DNA from: Streptomyces sp. CB03234
GTDB taxonomy: Bacteria; Actinomycetota; Actinomycetes; Streptomycetales; Streptomycetaceae
Direction of reading: 5' to 3'
NCBI RefSeq assembly: GCF_001905885.1
Contig: NZ_LIYH01000001.1
Span: 248,001-312,000, forward strand
Length of the DNA: 64,000 nt
Shown here: one piece after another, positions 1 to 6,712 of the stretch
How the letters are laid out: each line of letters starts with the position of its first letter
How positions within the stretch are numbered: position 1 is the first letter of the stretch
Program-made: the position numbers and the translations under genes
The notes under the pieces: model-generated
What the model saw: only the letters and a program-made list of their open reading frames with translations
The model's database searches: none
What the model was told of the DNA's origin: nothing

Positions 1-970
1 CGACCGGCGGGGTGGCGATGTCCCACTTGCCCTGGTTGTTGGGACCCGCCTGGTCCTTGATGATGCCGGTCATCCAGCTGGGACAGGCGACGGTCGCGAA
101 CTTGGAGTTCTTGAACCCGGCGTTCCAGGTGCCCTTCTCGTCGAACTGCCGCAGCTTCGCCGTGATCCCGGCCTGCGCCGCCTCGACGGCCAGGTCCCAG
201 GCCTTGCGCACGCCGGGGCTGTTCTCGTAGTCGAGCTCGCCCTTCTCGTTCGCGTACTGCTGCGGCTGGCTGGAGAGCACGGCGTTGAACAAACCGCTGG
301 CGGAGTCGTGGAAGGCGGTGCCGGCCGGGGCGTTCTTCTGGTACGTCTTGCCGGTGGCGACGAACTTCGCCCAGTCGCCCGCCCACAGCTTGGCGACCTG
401 GGCGCGGTCGGTGGGCAGCTTGGCCTTGGCGAAGAGGTCCTTGTTGTAGCAGATGGCCATCGGGCCGATGTCGGTGCCGAGGCCGATGACCGCGCCGTCG
501 GCCGTCGTCGCCTGCTTGACCTTCCAGTCCAGGAAGGCCGAGGTGTCCGCGCCGCCGGTCTTCGACAGATCCACCCACTTGCTCGCCATCGCGGGGCCGA
601 TGGCCTCGGCGATGTAACCGACCTCGATGGCCTGGATGTCGGCGAGGCCGCTGTTGCGGGAGAGGCGCAGCTTCAGTGTGTCCCAGTACTTCTGGCCGTC
701 GGCGACGTTCGACTCGACGATCTTGATGTGCGGGTTGAGCTTCTCGTACTCGGCGTAGAGCTTGGCGCCGTTCTTGTTGTCGTAACCGAAGGAACCGAAG
801 GTCCCGATGCGCAGGGTTATCTTCTCGTCGCCGGTGGTCCCGCCGGATCCGCTGTCGTCGCTGCTGCAGCCGGTCAAAAGGACCGCGCCGGCCGTGAGCG
901 CCGAGAGCGCCGCGACGGCCGCGGATGCGGGGCGGCGGCGGCGTCCGCGCGTACTGCTGGAAGTGCGCAT
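1..970 (-). CDS. cebE: Cello-oligosaccharide ABC transporter substrate-binding lipoprotein (CebE-like), 3' end cut by window
   Basis: This is an extracellular solute-binding protein of the carbohydrate ABC transporter type, tethered to the outer face of the membrane. The ATG at 968-970 on the reverse strand opens a basic N-terminus (MRTSSSTRGRRRRP), a hydrophobic stretch and a lipobox LLTGC, so Cys is the lipid anchor. The mature part starts with a Ser/Gly-rich linker and then KITLRIGTFGSFGYDN, as in family 1 sugar-binding proteins. About 323 codons are visible; the C-terminus lies outside the window. It is divergent from the LacI-type gene at 1359, and a perfect CebR-type palindrome lies in its leader, so cellobiose/cellotriose is the likely ligand. 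The cebE assignment rests on operator sequence and on the remembered cebR-cebE gene order, not on an alignment. MsiK-energised import would be expected. Confidence 0.8.
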   Translation of the reverse strand, partial: MRTSSSTRGRRRRPASAAVAALSALTAGAVLLTGCSSDDSGSGGTTGDEKITLRIGTFGSFGYDNKNGAKLYAEYEKLNPHIKIVESNVADGQKYWDTLKLRLSRNSGLADIQAIEVGYIAEAIGPAMASKWVDLSKTGGADTSAFLDWKVKQATTADGAVIGLGTDIGPMAICYNKDLFAKAKLPTDRAQVAKLWAGDWAKFVATGKTYQKNAPAGTAFHDSASGLFNAVLSSQPQQYANEKGELDYENSPGVRKAWDLAVEAAQAGITAKLRQFDEKGTWNAGFKNSKFATVACPSWMTGIIKDQAGPNNQGKWDIATPPV

Positions 971-1071
971 TCCACTCTCCTCGTCCAGGTGGTGCTGGTG
1001 TGCGCGCATAGGAGGTCCGGGTCGGCTTTCAGCGGCTCGGCGGCGGCCGTATCGGACAGCGGTGCGGGGCG

Positions 1072-1087
1072 GTGGGAGCGCTCCCAC
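1072..1087. promoter_or_regulatory. CebR-type operator in the cebE leader
   Basis: The sequence GTGGGAGCGCTCCCAC is a perfect 16-bp palindrome. It contains the 14-bp TGGGAGCGCTCCCA box known as the CebR operator in streptomycetes. It lies about 100 bp before the cebE start codon. An identical copy is at 1220-1235, on the cebR side of the same intergenic region, so both divergent genes can be repressed. Confidence 0.85.
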
Positions 1088-1102
1088 ACCGCCATGCCCG
1101 GA

Positions 1103-1132
1103 AGGTTGCTGCCTGGCGGGGGTGGGTGTCAA
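1103..1132 (-). promoter_or_regulatory. Putative cebE promoter
   Basis: On the reverse strand a TTGACA -35 element (1127-1132) is followed after 18 nt by CAACCT (1103-1108) as a weak -10. The CebR-type palindrome at 1072-1087 lies just downstream, where a repressor would block promoter clearance. This is inferred from spacing only. Confidence 0.4.
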
Positions 1133-1219
1133 GGCATGGGTGAAAAATCGCCGGTGCCGGACGGGTGTGCGCCGGCCCCGGAAGCCCGCCGGTGGCGGCG
1201 GGCGACGCTTTCGTCTACG

Positions 1220-1235
1220 GTGGGAGCGCTCCCAC
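1220..1235. promoter_or_regulatory. CebR-type operator on the cebR side
   Basis: This is a second perfect GTGGGAGCGCTCCCAC palindrome in the cebE-cebR intergenic region, 124 bp upstream of the cebR start. It suggests autoregulation of cebR, or looping with the copy at 1072-1087 (148 bp apart, about 14 helical turns). Confidence 0.8.
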
Positions 1236-1358
1236 AGCTGGTTCTTGAAACCGGTACTCCCGCTGGCCCCGGTGCAGGGGGCACCCTCTAGGTTGACGAC
1301 AGCCACTACCTCGCTGCCTCATTGCGGGGTTCGACGTTCGACGTGCGATGGGAGACCG

Positions 1359-2387
1359 ATGGCGGTGAGCGGAAGGCAGACCGGCAGGCCCACGCTGGAG
1401 GAGGTCGCGGCCCGGGCGGGAGTCGGGCGCGGCACCGTGTCCCGGGTGATCAACGGCTCGCCGCGGGTCAGCGACCGGGCGAAGGAGGCGGTCGGCCAGG
1501 CCATCGCCGAGCTGGGGTACGTCCCCAACCGCGCCGCCCGCGCCCTGGCCGGCGCCCGCACGGACGCCATCGCCCTGGTGATACCCGAGACCGAGGCCCG
1601 CCTGTTCGCCGAGCCGTACTTCCTCGACATCATCCGGGGCGTCAGCGCCGAACTCGCGGACGCGGACCTGCAGCTGCTGCTCACCCTGATCCGGTCCAGC
1701 AAGGAGCGGCAGCGGTTCGAGCAGTACCTGTCCGCCCAGCGGGTGGACGGCGTCCTGCTCGTCTCCATCCACGGGGACGACCCGCTGCCGGACCTCGCGC
1801 GCGAACTGGGCCTGCCCGCCGTGCTCAACGGCCGCCGGTCCGCCGACGAACCCGTCGCCTACGTCGACTCCGACAACGTGGGCGCCGGCCGCTCGGCCGT
1901 CGACCACCTCACCGAACACGGCCGCCGCCGGATCGCGACCATCACGGGACCGCTCGACATGTACGTGGCGCGCTGCCGCCTGGACGGCTACCGCCAGGGC
2001 ATCGAAGCGGCGGGCCTCCCGGCCGACGACCGGCTGGTCGCCGCAGCCGACTTCACCGAGGAGGGCGGCCGCCGCGCCATGCGCGAGCTGCTGGACCGCT
2101 GCCCCGACGTGGACGGCGTCTTCGCCGCCTCGGACGTCATGGCGGCGGGCGCCCGGAGCGTACTGCGCGAGGCGGGCCGGCGCGTCCCCGACGACGTGGC
2201 GCTCATCGGCGTCGACGACTCGGCGGTGGCCCGCCTCATGGACCCGCCGCTGACGAGCGTGCGCCAGCCGATCGAGGAGATGGGCCGCCGCATGGCCCGC
2301 ATACTGCTCCAGGAAATCACCGGCACGGGACCGGAACCCTGCCAGGTCATCCTGCCCACGGAACTGGTGGTCCGCGACTCGACGTAA
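1359..2387 (+). CDS. cebR: LacI-family transcriptional repressor, CebR-like
   Basis: This 342-residue regulator has an N-terminal LacI helix-turn-helix (RPTLEEVAARAGVGRGTVSR, residues about 10-30, then the hinge region ending near YVPNRAARAL) and a C-terminal periplasmic-binding-protein-like sensor domain (IALVIPETEARLFAEPYF to the end). The open frame continues far upstream, but the ATG at 1359 is chosen because GGAG sits just before it and because LacI proteins begin a few residues before the HTH. It is divergent from the cello-oligosaccharide-binding gene, and two perfect CebR boxes lie between them. CebR senses cellobiose or cellotriose and represses cellulase and uptake genes. Here the same box is found before GH74 (6605) and, degenerate, before GH6 (6474), so the local regulon is self-contained. 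Confidence 0.85.
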   Translation: MAVSGRQTGRPTLEEVAARAGVGRGTVSRVINGSPRVSDRAKEAVGQAIAELGYVPNRAARALAGARTDAIALVIPETEARLFAEPYFLDIIRGVSAELADADLQLLLTLIRSSKERQRFEQYLSAQRVDGVLLVSIHGDDPLPDLARELGLPAVLNGRRSADEPVAYVDSDNVGAGRSAVDHLTEHGRRRIATITGPLDMYVARCRLDGYRQGIEAAGLPADDRLVAAADFTEEGGRRAMRELLDRCPDVDGVFAASDVMAAGARSVLREAGRRVPDDVALIGVDDSAVARLMDPPLTSVRQPIEEMGRRMARILLQEITGTGPEPCQVILPTELVVRDST

Positions 2388-3040
2388 CGGACGCCCGGCC
2401 CCAAGCACCGGGGGTGGGCGTGCTGGTGATGGTGGGCGTGGGGCTCGCCGTGTCCGGGGGTGGGCGTGCTGGTCGTGGTGGCCGTGTGGGCCGCCGCCCT
2501 CGGGGTGGGCGTGCTGTTCATGGTGGGCGTGTGGGCCGCCCTCTCTCCGAGTGTGGCGGGCTCCGGCGTCCCCTCAAGGGCGCTCCCTTCGGTCGCGTCG
2601 CTTCGCGATGGGCTTCGCCCACCCTTGACCGGCCGCCTCCGCCCGCCTTTTCCCACTCGGAGGGCGGCCCGGGGGAACGGGCCCGGGAGGGGCGCCCTGC
2701 GGTGCGGGGTTCGTGGCCGAGGCGACCCGGCCGGGGCAGGCGCGGCAGTGGAATGGGGCGGCGCTGCTCGGCTAAGCGGCGAGCGGCCGTCTTCCGGTTG
2801 CGGTACAGGACCTCGCTCCGGCGAGTGGTGGGTGCGCGGCAGTGGCATGGGGCTTCCGGGGTCGGTCCGGCGGCTGCGGGTGGGTGAGGGGTTGGGGTTC
2901 AGGCACGTGGCTGGGGTGAGATGGGGTTTGGGCCGGGGTGTTGCCGTGGCGGAGTGGCGCCCGGGTACCTCACCGGCCCCGCCTGCCCCACAGGGAGGCC
3001 CCACCCGTCTCCTTGGTCACAGCAGCACCGGGATGGGGGA

Positions 3041-3110
3041 GTTGTGGGCGGTGTGGGACACCTCCCCGCCGTGGTGTCGGGGGCTGTGGGTGTCCCATGC
3101 CGCCCATAAC
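3041..3110. repeat. Inner hairpin, copy 1
   Basis: The left arm GTTGTGGGCGGTGTGGGACA (3041-3060) pairs with TGTCCCATGCCGCCCATAAC (3091-3110) with a few mismatches, around a loop of about 30 nt. The same motif occurs at 3354-3422 and 35273-35342. A common tail (GGCTGTGACTGGAG) follows copies 1 and 2 about 20 nt later. Confidence 0.75.
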
Positions 3111-3353
3111 TCCGGCGAGGCGACACGGCTGTGACTGGAGAGGGCAGGGGGGTCGTCCTGTGGTGTCGGCTGGGGTGTCCTGGGCCCCGGGGGCTGCCAG
3201 CGAGTGCCGTAGAGCATCAGCCGGGCCGGGAAGGCCACGCCTCCAGGCGGGTGCTGCGGGGCACCCGGTGTCCGGATCCGTCCCTCTGGCCCGGCCTGCC
3301 TCACCACGTCGCCCCACTGCCCCCCACCGTCACACCGGTATCGGGGCTGGGGT

Positions 3354-3422
3354 GTTGTGGGCGGTGTGGGACGCCTCCTGGCCATGAGCATCCGGGCAGG
3401 GGTGTCCGATCCCGCACACAAC
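3354..3422. repeat. Inner hairpin, copy 2 (degenerate)
   Basis: The left arm GTTGTGGGCGGTGTGGGACG (3354-3373) faces GGTGTCCGATCCCGCACACA (3401-3420). It has more mismatches than copy 3 but clearly belongs to the same family. It lies in the centre of the large inverted repeat. Confidence 0.65.
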
Positions 3423-4095
3423 CCCGGGGGCCGATACGGCTGTGACTGGAGGGGCCGCCCCTTCCCGGGCTGTCCCGGCAGGGGAGCAGCGGGGCGTGCC
3501 CCGGCCGCACCCGAGTCGCCGGGAGGCCGTGGGCCCGGGCCCGAGCCGAAGGCCCGACCGGGCCGGGCGCTTCACCGTCCCGTGGCCCGACGCCCCCGCC
3601 GTGCCCCCGGCCGGACAGGGCAACACCCGGGCCCAGCCCCGCACCCACCCCAGCCACCTGCCTGAACCCCAGCCCCTCACCCGGCCGCAGTCGCCGAACC
3701 CAGCCCAGAAGCCCCATTGCACTGGGGCGCACCCACCACCCACCGGAGCGAGGTCTTGTGCCGCAACCCGAAGACGGCCGCCAGTCGCTTAGCCAAGCGC
3801 CGCCGCCCCATTCCACTGTCGCGCCTGCCCCGGCCGGGTCGCCTCGGCAACGAGCCCCGGCGCAGCGGTGGGCCCCCCGGACGCCCGCTCCCCGGGGCCG
3901 CCCTCCGAGAGAAAACGCGCGGGCGGAGGTGGCCTGTCAAGGGTGGGCGAAGCCCATCGGCGAAGCCGACGCGAAGCGCCCTTGACAGGGCGCCGGAGCC
4001 CGCGACTCTCGGAAGGGAGGGCGGCCCGGAACAGTGACCATGACCAGACGGCCCACCCCCAGGGCCGAGGGTGCCTGACCGGAGCCGGTCCCCAG

Positions 4096-4143
4096 CCCAG
4101 GCCCAGGCCCAGGCCCAGGCCCAGGCCCAGGCCCAGGCCCAGG
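4096..4143. repeat. CCCAGG hexanucleotide tandem repeat
   Basis: Eight uninterrupted copies of CCCAGG run from 4096 to 4143, with degenerate copies on both sides. They lie about 125 bp beyond the stop codon of the GH6 gene, in non-coding DNA next to the large inverted repeat. The number of copies is likely to vary between strains through slippage. Confidence 0.9.
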
Positions 4144-4267
4144 GCCCAGGGCCAGCGGCCATGGCCAGAGGCTCCGGCATGTGGATCGCCCAGTGGTCCG
4201 CCCCCGGGCGGGCGCTGGGCGGCCGGCCGGGGGCGGGGTCAGGGGGCGGGGGTCAGGGAGGTCGGGG

Positions 4268-6025
4268 TCAGAGCGCCGGGTGGGCGTTCCGCATTAGCTC
4301 TTGGAACTGCGCCGAGAACCAGTGGCCCGAGACGGGGGCGTTGGGCAGTGCGCCGGACATGCTGTTGCCGTTGCGCGGGTTGCCCGTGTAGGTCGGGTCG
4401 CACATCCGGTCGAAGCCCTTGCCCTCGTCGTTCGGGATCTCGCTGCTCGCCCCGTCCGACTCGCCCGGCGGCTTCATCCACACGTACGCGTCGATGCCCG
4501 CCGCCGGAGCGGCCTTCGGGCGCTCGCCGAGACCGGCGCCCGCCTGGTTGCACCAGTTGCCGAGGTGGATGCGCCGGTCGTAGCGGCCGCCGTTGACGTA
4601 CGTGTCGACGTTGGTCGTCGGGCCGGGGCCGGTCGGACGGGCCGTGCCGCCCCAGCCGTTGCGGGAGGTGTCGATCAGCATGCCGAGGTTCTGGTCGAAG
4701 CCGAGCGAGACCAGCTTGGCGCGCATGGCCTGGGCGTACGACAGCTCGTCGGTGTACCGGTTCCAGTCGACCCACTTCGACTGGCGTACGGACACCCCGT
4801 TGATCGTGTCCTCGATCTTGAAGTGGTCCTCCTTCAGCGCGCTGTAGTTGGCCGTGTTGACGATGAAGCCGTGCACCTTGGAGACCGTCGAGCCCTCGGC
4901 GGTCGCCGCCTGCTTGAACAGCTCGGCGGAGCCGTTGAAGTTGTCGTCCCAGCCCAGCCAGCCGTGATGGCCGGCGTCCACGTAGTTGTAGACGTTGCCG
5001 ACCGCGCCCAGCTTGTTCAGCGCGTACCCGACGCCCTTGACATAGTTGCCGTTCGCCTTCATCACGTCGCAGTTCGGCGTGGCGGTCGGGCGCGGGGTCA
5101 CATTGGTGACCAGGTTGGGCAGGGAGTCGATCTCCACGGTCGTCACGATGCGCAGGCCCGCGTACTTGGGGTCGGCGAGGATCGCGGCGATCGGGTCGAT
5201 GTACTGCGTCTTGTACTTGTCGATCTCCGTCGGGCCCAGCTCACCGTTGGAGGCGAGCGCGGCGCAGTCGCGGCCCGGCAGGTTGTAGATGACCAGCTGG
5301 ATGGCGAGTTCGCCGGTGCCCTTCTGGCGCAGCGCCTCGTCGAGGTGGGCGCGCAGGCCCATGCCGCCGTTCACACCGTTGATGGCGGCGATGCGGTCCA
5401 GCCAGACGCCGGTCGGCTGGTTGGAGACGCGGGTGCCACCCGGCTCGGCGGCGGCCTTGGCGGACCATTCGGGGTTCACGTACACCTTGGCGCCGGCGTA
5501 CGGGTTGTCGACGCGGCTGCCCGACGGCGGCGGGTCGGTCGGCGGCGGGTCAGTGGGGCCGCCAGGGCCGCCGTTGCAGGTGACGCCGTTCAGCTTGAAC
5601 GTCGTGGGGACGGCGTTAGTGCCGCTGTACGAGGCGTTGAAGCCGAAGGAGGTGGAACCGCCGGTGGCCAGGCTGCCGTTGTACGACACGTTCCTGGCGG
5701 TGACGGCGGCGCCGGACTGCGTGGTGGTGGCGTTCCAGGACTGGGTGATGCGCTGGTTGCCCGCGTAGGTCCACTCCAGGGTCCAGGAGCTGACCGGGTC
5801 ACCGGTGTTGGTGACGGTGACGTTGGCGCCGAAGCCGGTGTTCCACTGGTTGGTGACCTGGTAGTTGACGGTGCAACCGGGGGCGGCCGCGCCGGCGGAG
5901 GTGCTGAGCGCGGTGGCGGTGGCGCCGGTCGCCGCGATCATGGTGCAGGCGGCCAGCAAGGCGGTGCGGCGGCGGGAGGGCGTGCGGGAAGGCGTAGGCG
6001 GTGCGGCGGCTCTGGTGCGGCTCAT
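4268..6025 (-). CDS. Secreted GH6 cellobiohydrolase with N-terminal CBM2
   Basis: This 585-residue exported enzyme hydrolyses cellulose, most likely releasing cellobiose from chain ends. Residues 1-47 form a signal peptide with an Arg-rich n-region (SRRRTALLAACTMIAATG). A CBM2 cellulose-binding domain follows, with its bounding cysteines in GCTVNYQ and NGVTCNG, then a Pro/Thr linker (PTDPPPTDPPPSGS), then the GH6 catalytic domain to the C-terminus. The GH6 signature YNLPGRDCAALASNGE is intact. The long insertion around YAGLRIVTTVEIDSLPNLVTN resembles exo-acting Cel6B enzymes rather than short endoglucanases. CBM at the N-terminus is typical of actinomycete forms. The leader is unusually long, with a 15-bp tandem array and a degenerate CebR box 450 bp upstream. 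It is convergent with cebR across repeat A. Confidence 0.93.
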   Translation of the reverse strand: MSRTRAAAPPTPSRTPSRRRTALLAACTMIAATGATATALSTSAGAAAPGCTVNYQVTNQWNTGFGANVTVTNTGDPVSSWTLEWTYAGNQRITQSWNATTTQSGAAVTARNVSYNGSLATGGSTSFGFNASYSGTNAVPTTFKLNGVTCNGGPGGPTDPPPTDPPPSGSRVDNPYAGAKVYVNPEWSAKAAAEPGGTRVSNQPTGVWLDRIAAINGVNGGMGLRAHLDEALRQKGTGELAIQLVIYNLPGRDCAALASNGELGPTEIDKYKTQYIDPIAAILADPKYAGLRIVTTVEIDSLPNLVTNVTPRPTATPNCDVMKANGNYVKGVGYALNKLGAVGNVYNYVDAGHHGWLGWDDNFNGSAELFKQAATAEGSTVSKVHGFIVNTANYSALKEDHFKIEDTINGVSVRQSKWVDWNRYTDELSYAQAMRAKLVSLGFDQNLGMLIDTSRNGWGGTARPTGPGPTTNVDTYVNGGRYDRRIHLGNWCNQAGAGLGERPKAAPAAGIDAYVWMKPPGESDGASSEIPNDEGKGFDRMCDPTYTGNPRNGNSMSGALPNAPVSGHWFSAQFQELMRNAHPAL

Positions 6026-6098
6026 GTCCGGTGATACCTCTCGGTCGTGACGGATATGTGCGGGGATGTGCCGTCGTCGCTGTGTCGCTGATCAGATG

Positions 6099-6278
6099 AG
6101 GTACGAGAGCCCCAGGTACGAGAGCCCCAGGCACGAGAGCCCCAGGCACGAGAGCCCCAGGTACGAGAGGCCGAGGTACGAGAGGCCGAGGTACGTGGGC
6201 CCCAAGTACGTGGGCCCCAAGTACGTAGGCCCCACGTACGTGAGCCCCACGTACGCGAGCCCCGGGTACGAGGACCGC
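6099..6278. repeat. 15-bp tandem array (about 12 copies) in the GH6 leader
   Basis: The unit GGTACGAGAGCCCCA repeats with an exact 15-bp period for 12 copies. It drifts gradually from GAGAGCCCC to GAGAGGCCG to GTGGGCCCC and GTGAGCCCC. Almost every unit keeps the GTACG core. The array starts 74 bp upstream of the GH6 start codon and ends before the presumed promoter. Because the period is a multiple of three it stays open in several frames (YESPR on one strand, LGLSY on the other), but no start site or conserved protein supports coding. Confidence 0.85.
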
Positions 6279-6473
6279 GCGTACGGGCTCGCCGAAGTCG
6301 CCCGCCACGGAGTGGTGCGTCGTGTGTCGCGGCGGGTGGTGGGAGGGACGAGCGCCCGGTGGCCCGAACCGCGTGCAAGGGCCCTGTGCCTGCTACCGGG
6401 GCGTACGTGCGGGGGATGGCGCATGAGCGACTCCTCGCAGCTCGGGCGCGCATCTGACCCTGCGCCGACTGAA

Positions 6474-6487
6474 TGGAACCGCTCCCA
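6474..6487 (-). promoter_or_regulatory. Degenerate CebR box upstream of GH6
   Basis: On the reverse strand TGGGAGCGGTTCCA differs at two positions from the CebR box TGGGAGCGCTCCCA. A TTGACG -35-like hexamer lies about 30 bp upstream (6517-6522, reverse strand), which would put the box over the start of transcription, as it is at the GH74 promoter. If so, the GH6 message has a leader of about 450 nt. Confidence 0.55.
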
Positions 6488-6577
6488 CTGGTGCAGCAGA
6501 CCGTAGCGGCAAGTTCCGTCAAGGAACAGAGGGGCCGTCGAATTTCGCATTCGATTTTCTTCGACTCTTCAAGCACC

Positions 6578-6606
6578 TTGACCCCCCGGTTCCCTCTCCT
6601 CATAGT
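6578..6606 (+). promoter_or_regulatory. Putative GH74 promoter
   Basis: A TTGACC -35 element (6578-6583), a 17-nt spacer and CATAGT (6601-6606) form a plausible sigma-70-type promoter. The -10 element runs directly into the perfect CebR palindrome at 6605-6620, a classic repressor position. Confidence 0.6.
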
Positions 6607-6620
6607 GGGAGCGCTCCCAC
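6605..6620. promoter_or_regulatory. Perfect CebR-type operator at the GH74 promoter
   Basis: GTGGGAGCGCTCCCAC is identical to the two copies flanking the cebE/cebR region. It overlaps the -10 element and lies 93 bp before the GH74 start codon, so this xyloglucanase should be induced by cello-oligosaccharides. Confidence 0.85.
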
Positions 6621-6712
6621 TGGTTCAAGGCTTGTGCACGACGCGTCAAACCAAGGCGGGCCGGGCTGCCCACGGCCCGCCGCGGACCCCCCACGTCCGA
6701 GAGGAAGCCCCC

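Larger units (their letters stand above)
2520..4058. repeat. Composite large inverted repeat, copy A (non-coding)
   Basis: This 1.5-kb intergenic stretch between cebR and the convergent GH6 gene has no convincing gene. Its two ends (about 2520-2945 and 3643-4058) are imperfect inverted copies of each other. The left arm reads from the GGCGGGCTCCGGCG block through CTTCGCCCACCCTTGACC to CGGTTGCGGTACAGGACC, and the right arm carries the reverse complements. The right arm holds a smaller hairpin with 11-bp perfect arms, CCTGTCAAGGG (3933-3943) and CCCTTGACAGG (3979-3989). The centre carries two further hairpins (3041-3110 and 3354-3422). A second element at 34763-35936 has the same design; 2520-2697 and 34763-34940 match at 177 of 178 positions by eye. 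No transposase or target duplication is visible. Confidence 0.85.

Noticed and set aside
2970..3421. Short open frames inside composite repeat A
   Set aside because: They change frame between copies A and B, lack start signals and follow the inverted-repeat structure.
6099..6278. CRISPR array
   Set aside because: Units are contiguous without spacers, drift gradually, and no cas genes are near. The decamers at 56511 were rejected for the same reason.
6066..6506. Pentapeptide-repeat-like protein (YESPR) from the 15-bp array, or LGLSY on the other strand
   Set aside because: The 15-bp period keeps all frames open. There is no ribosome binding site, the repeat does not match the A(D/N)LXX pentapeptide family, and the array lies in a promoter/leader region.
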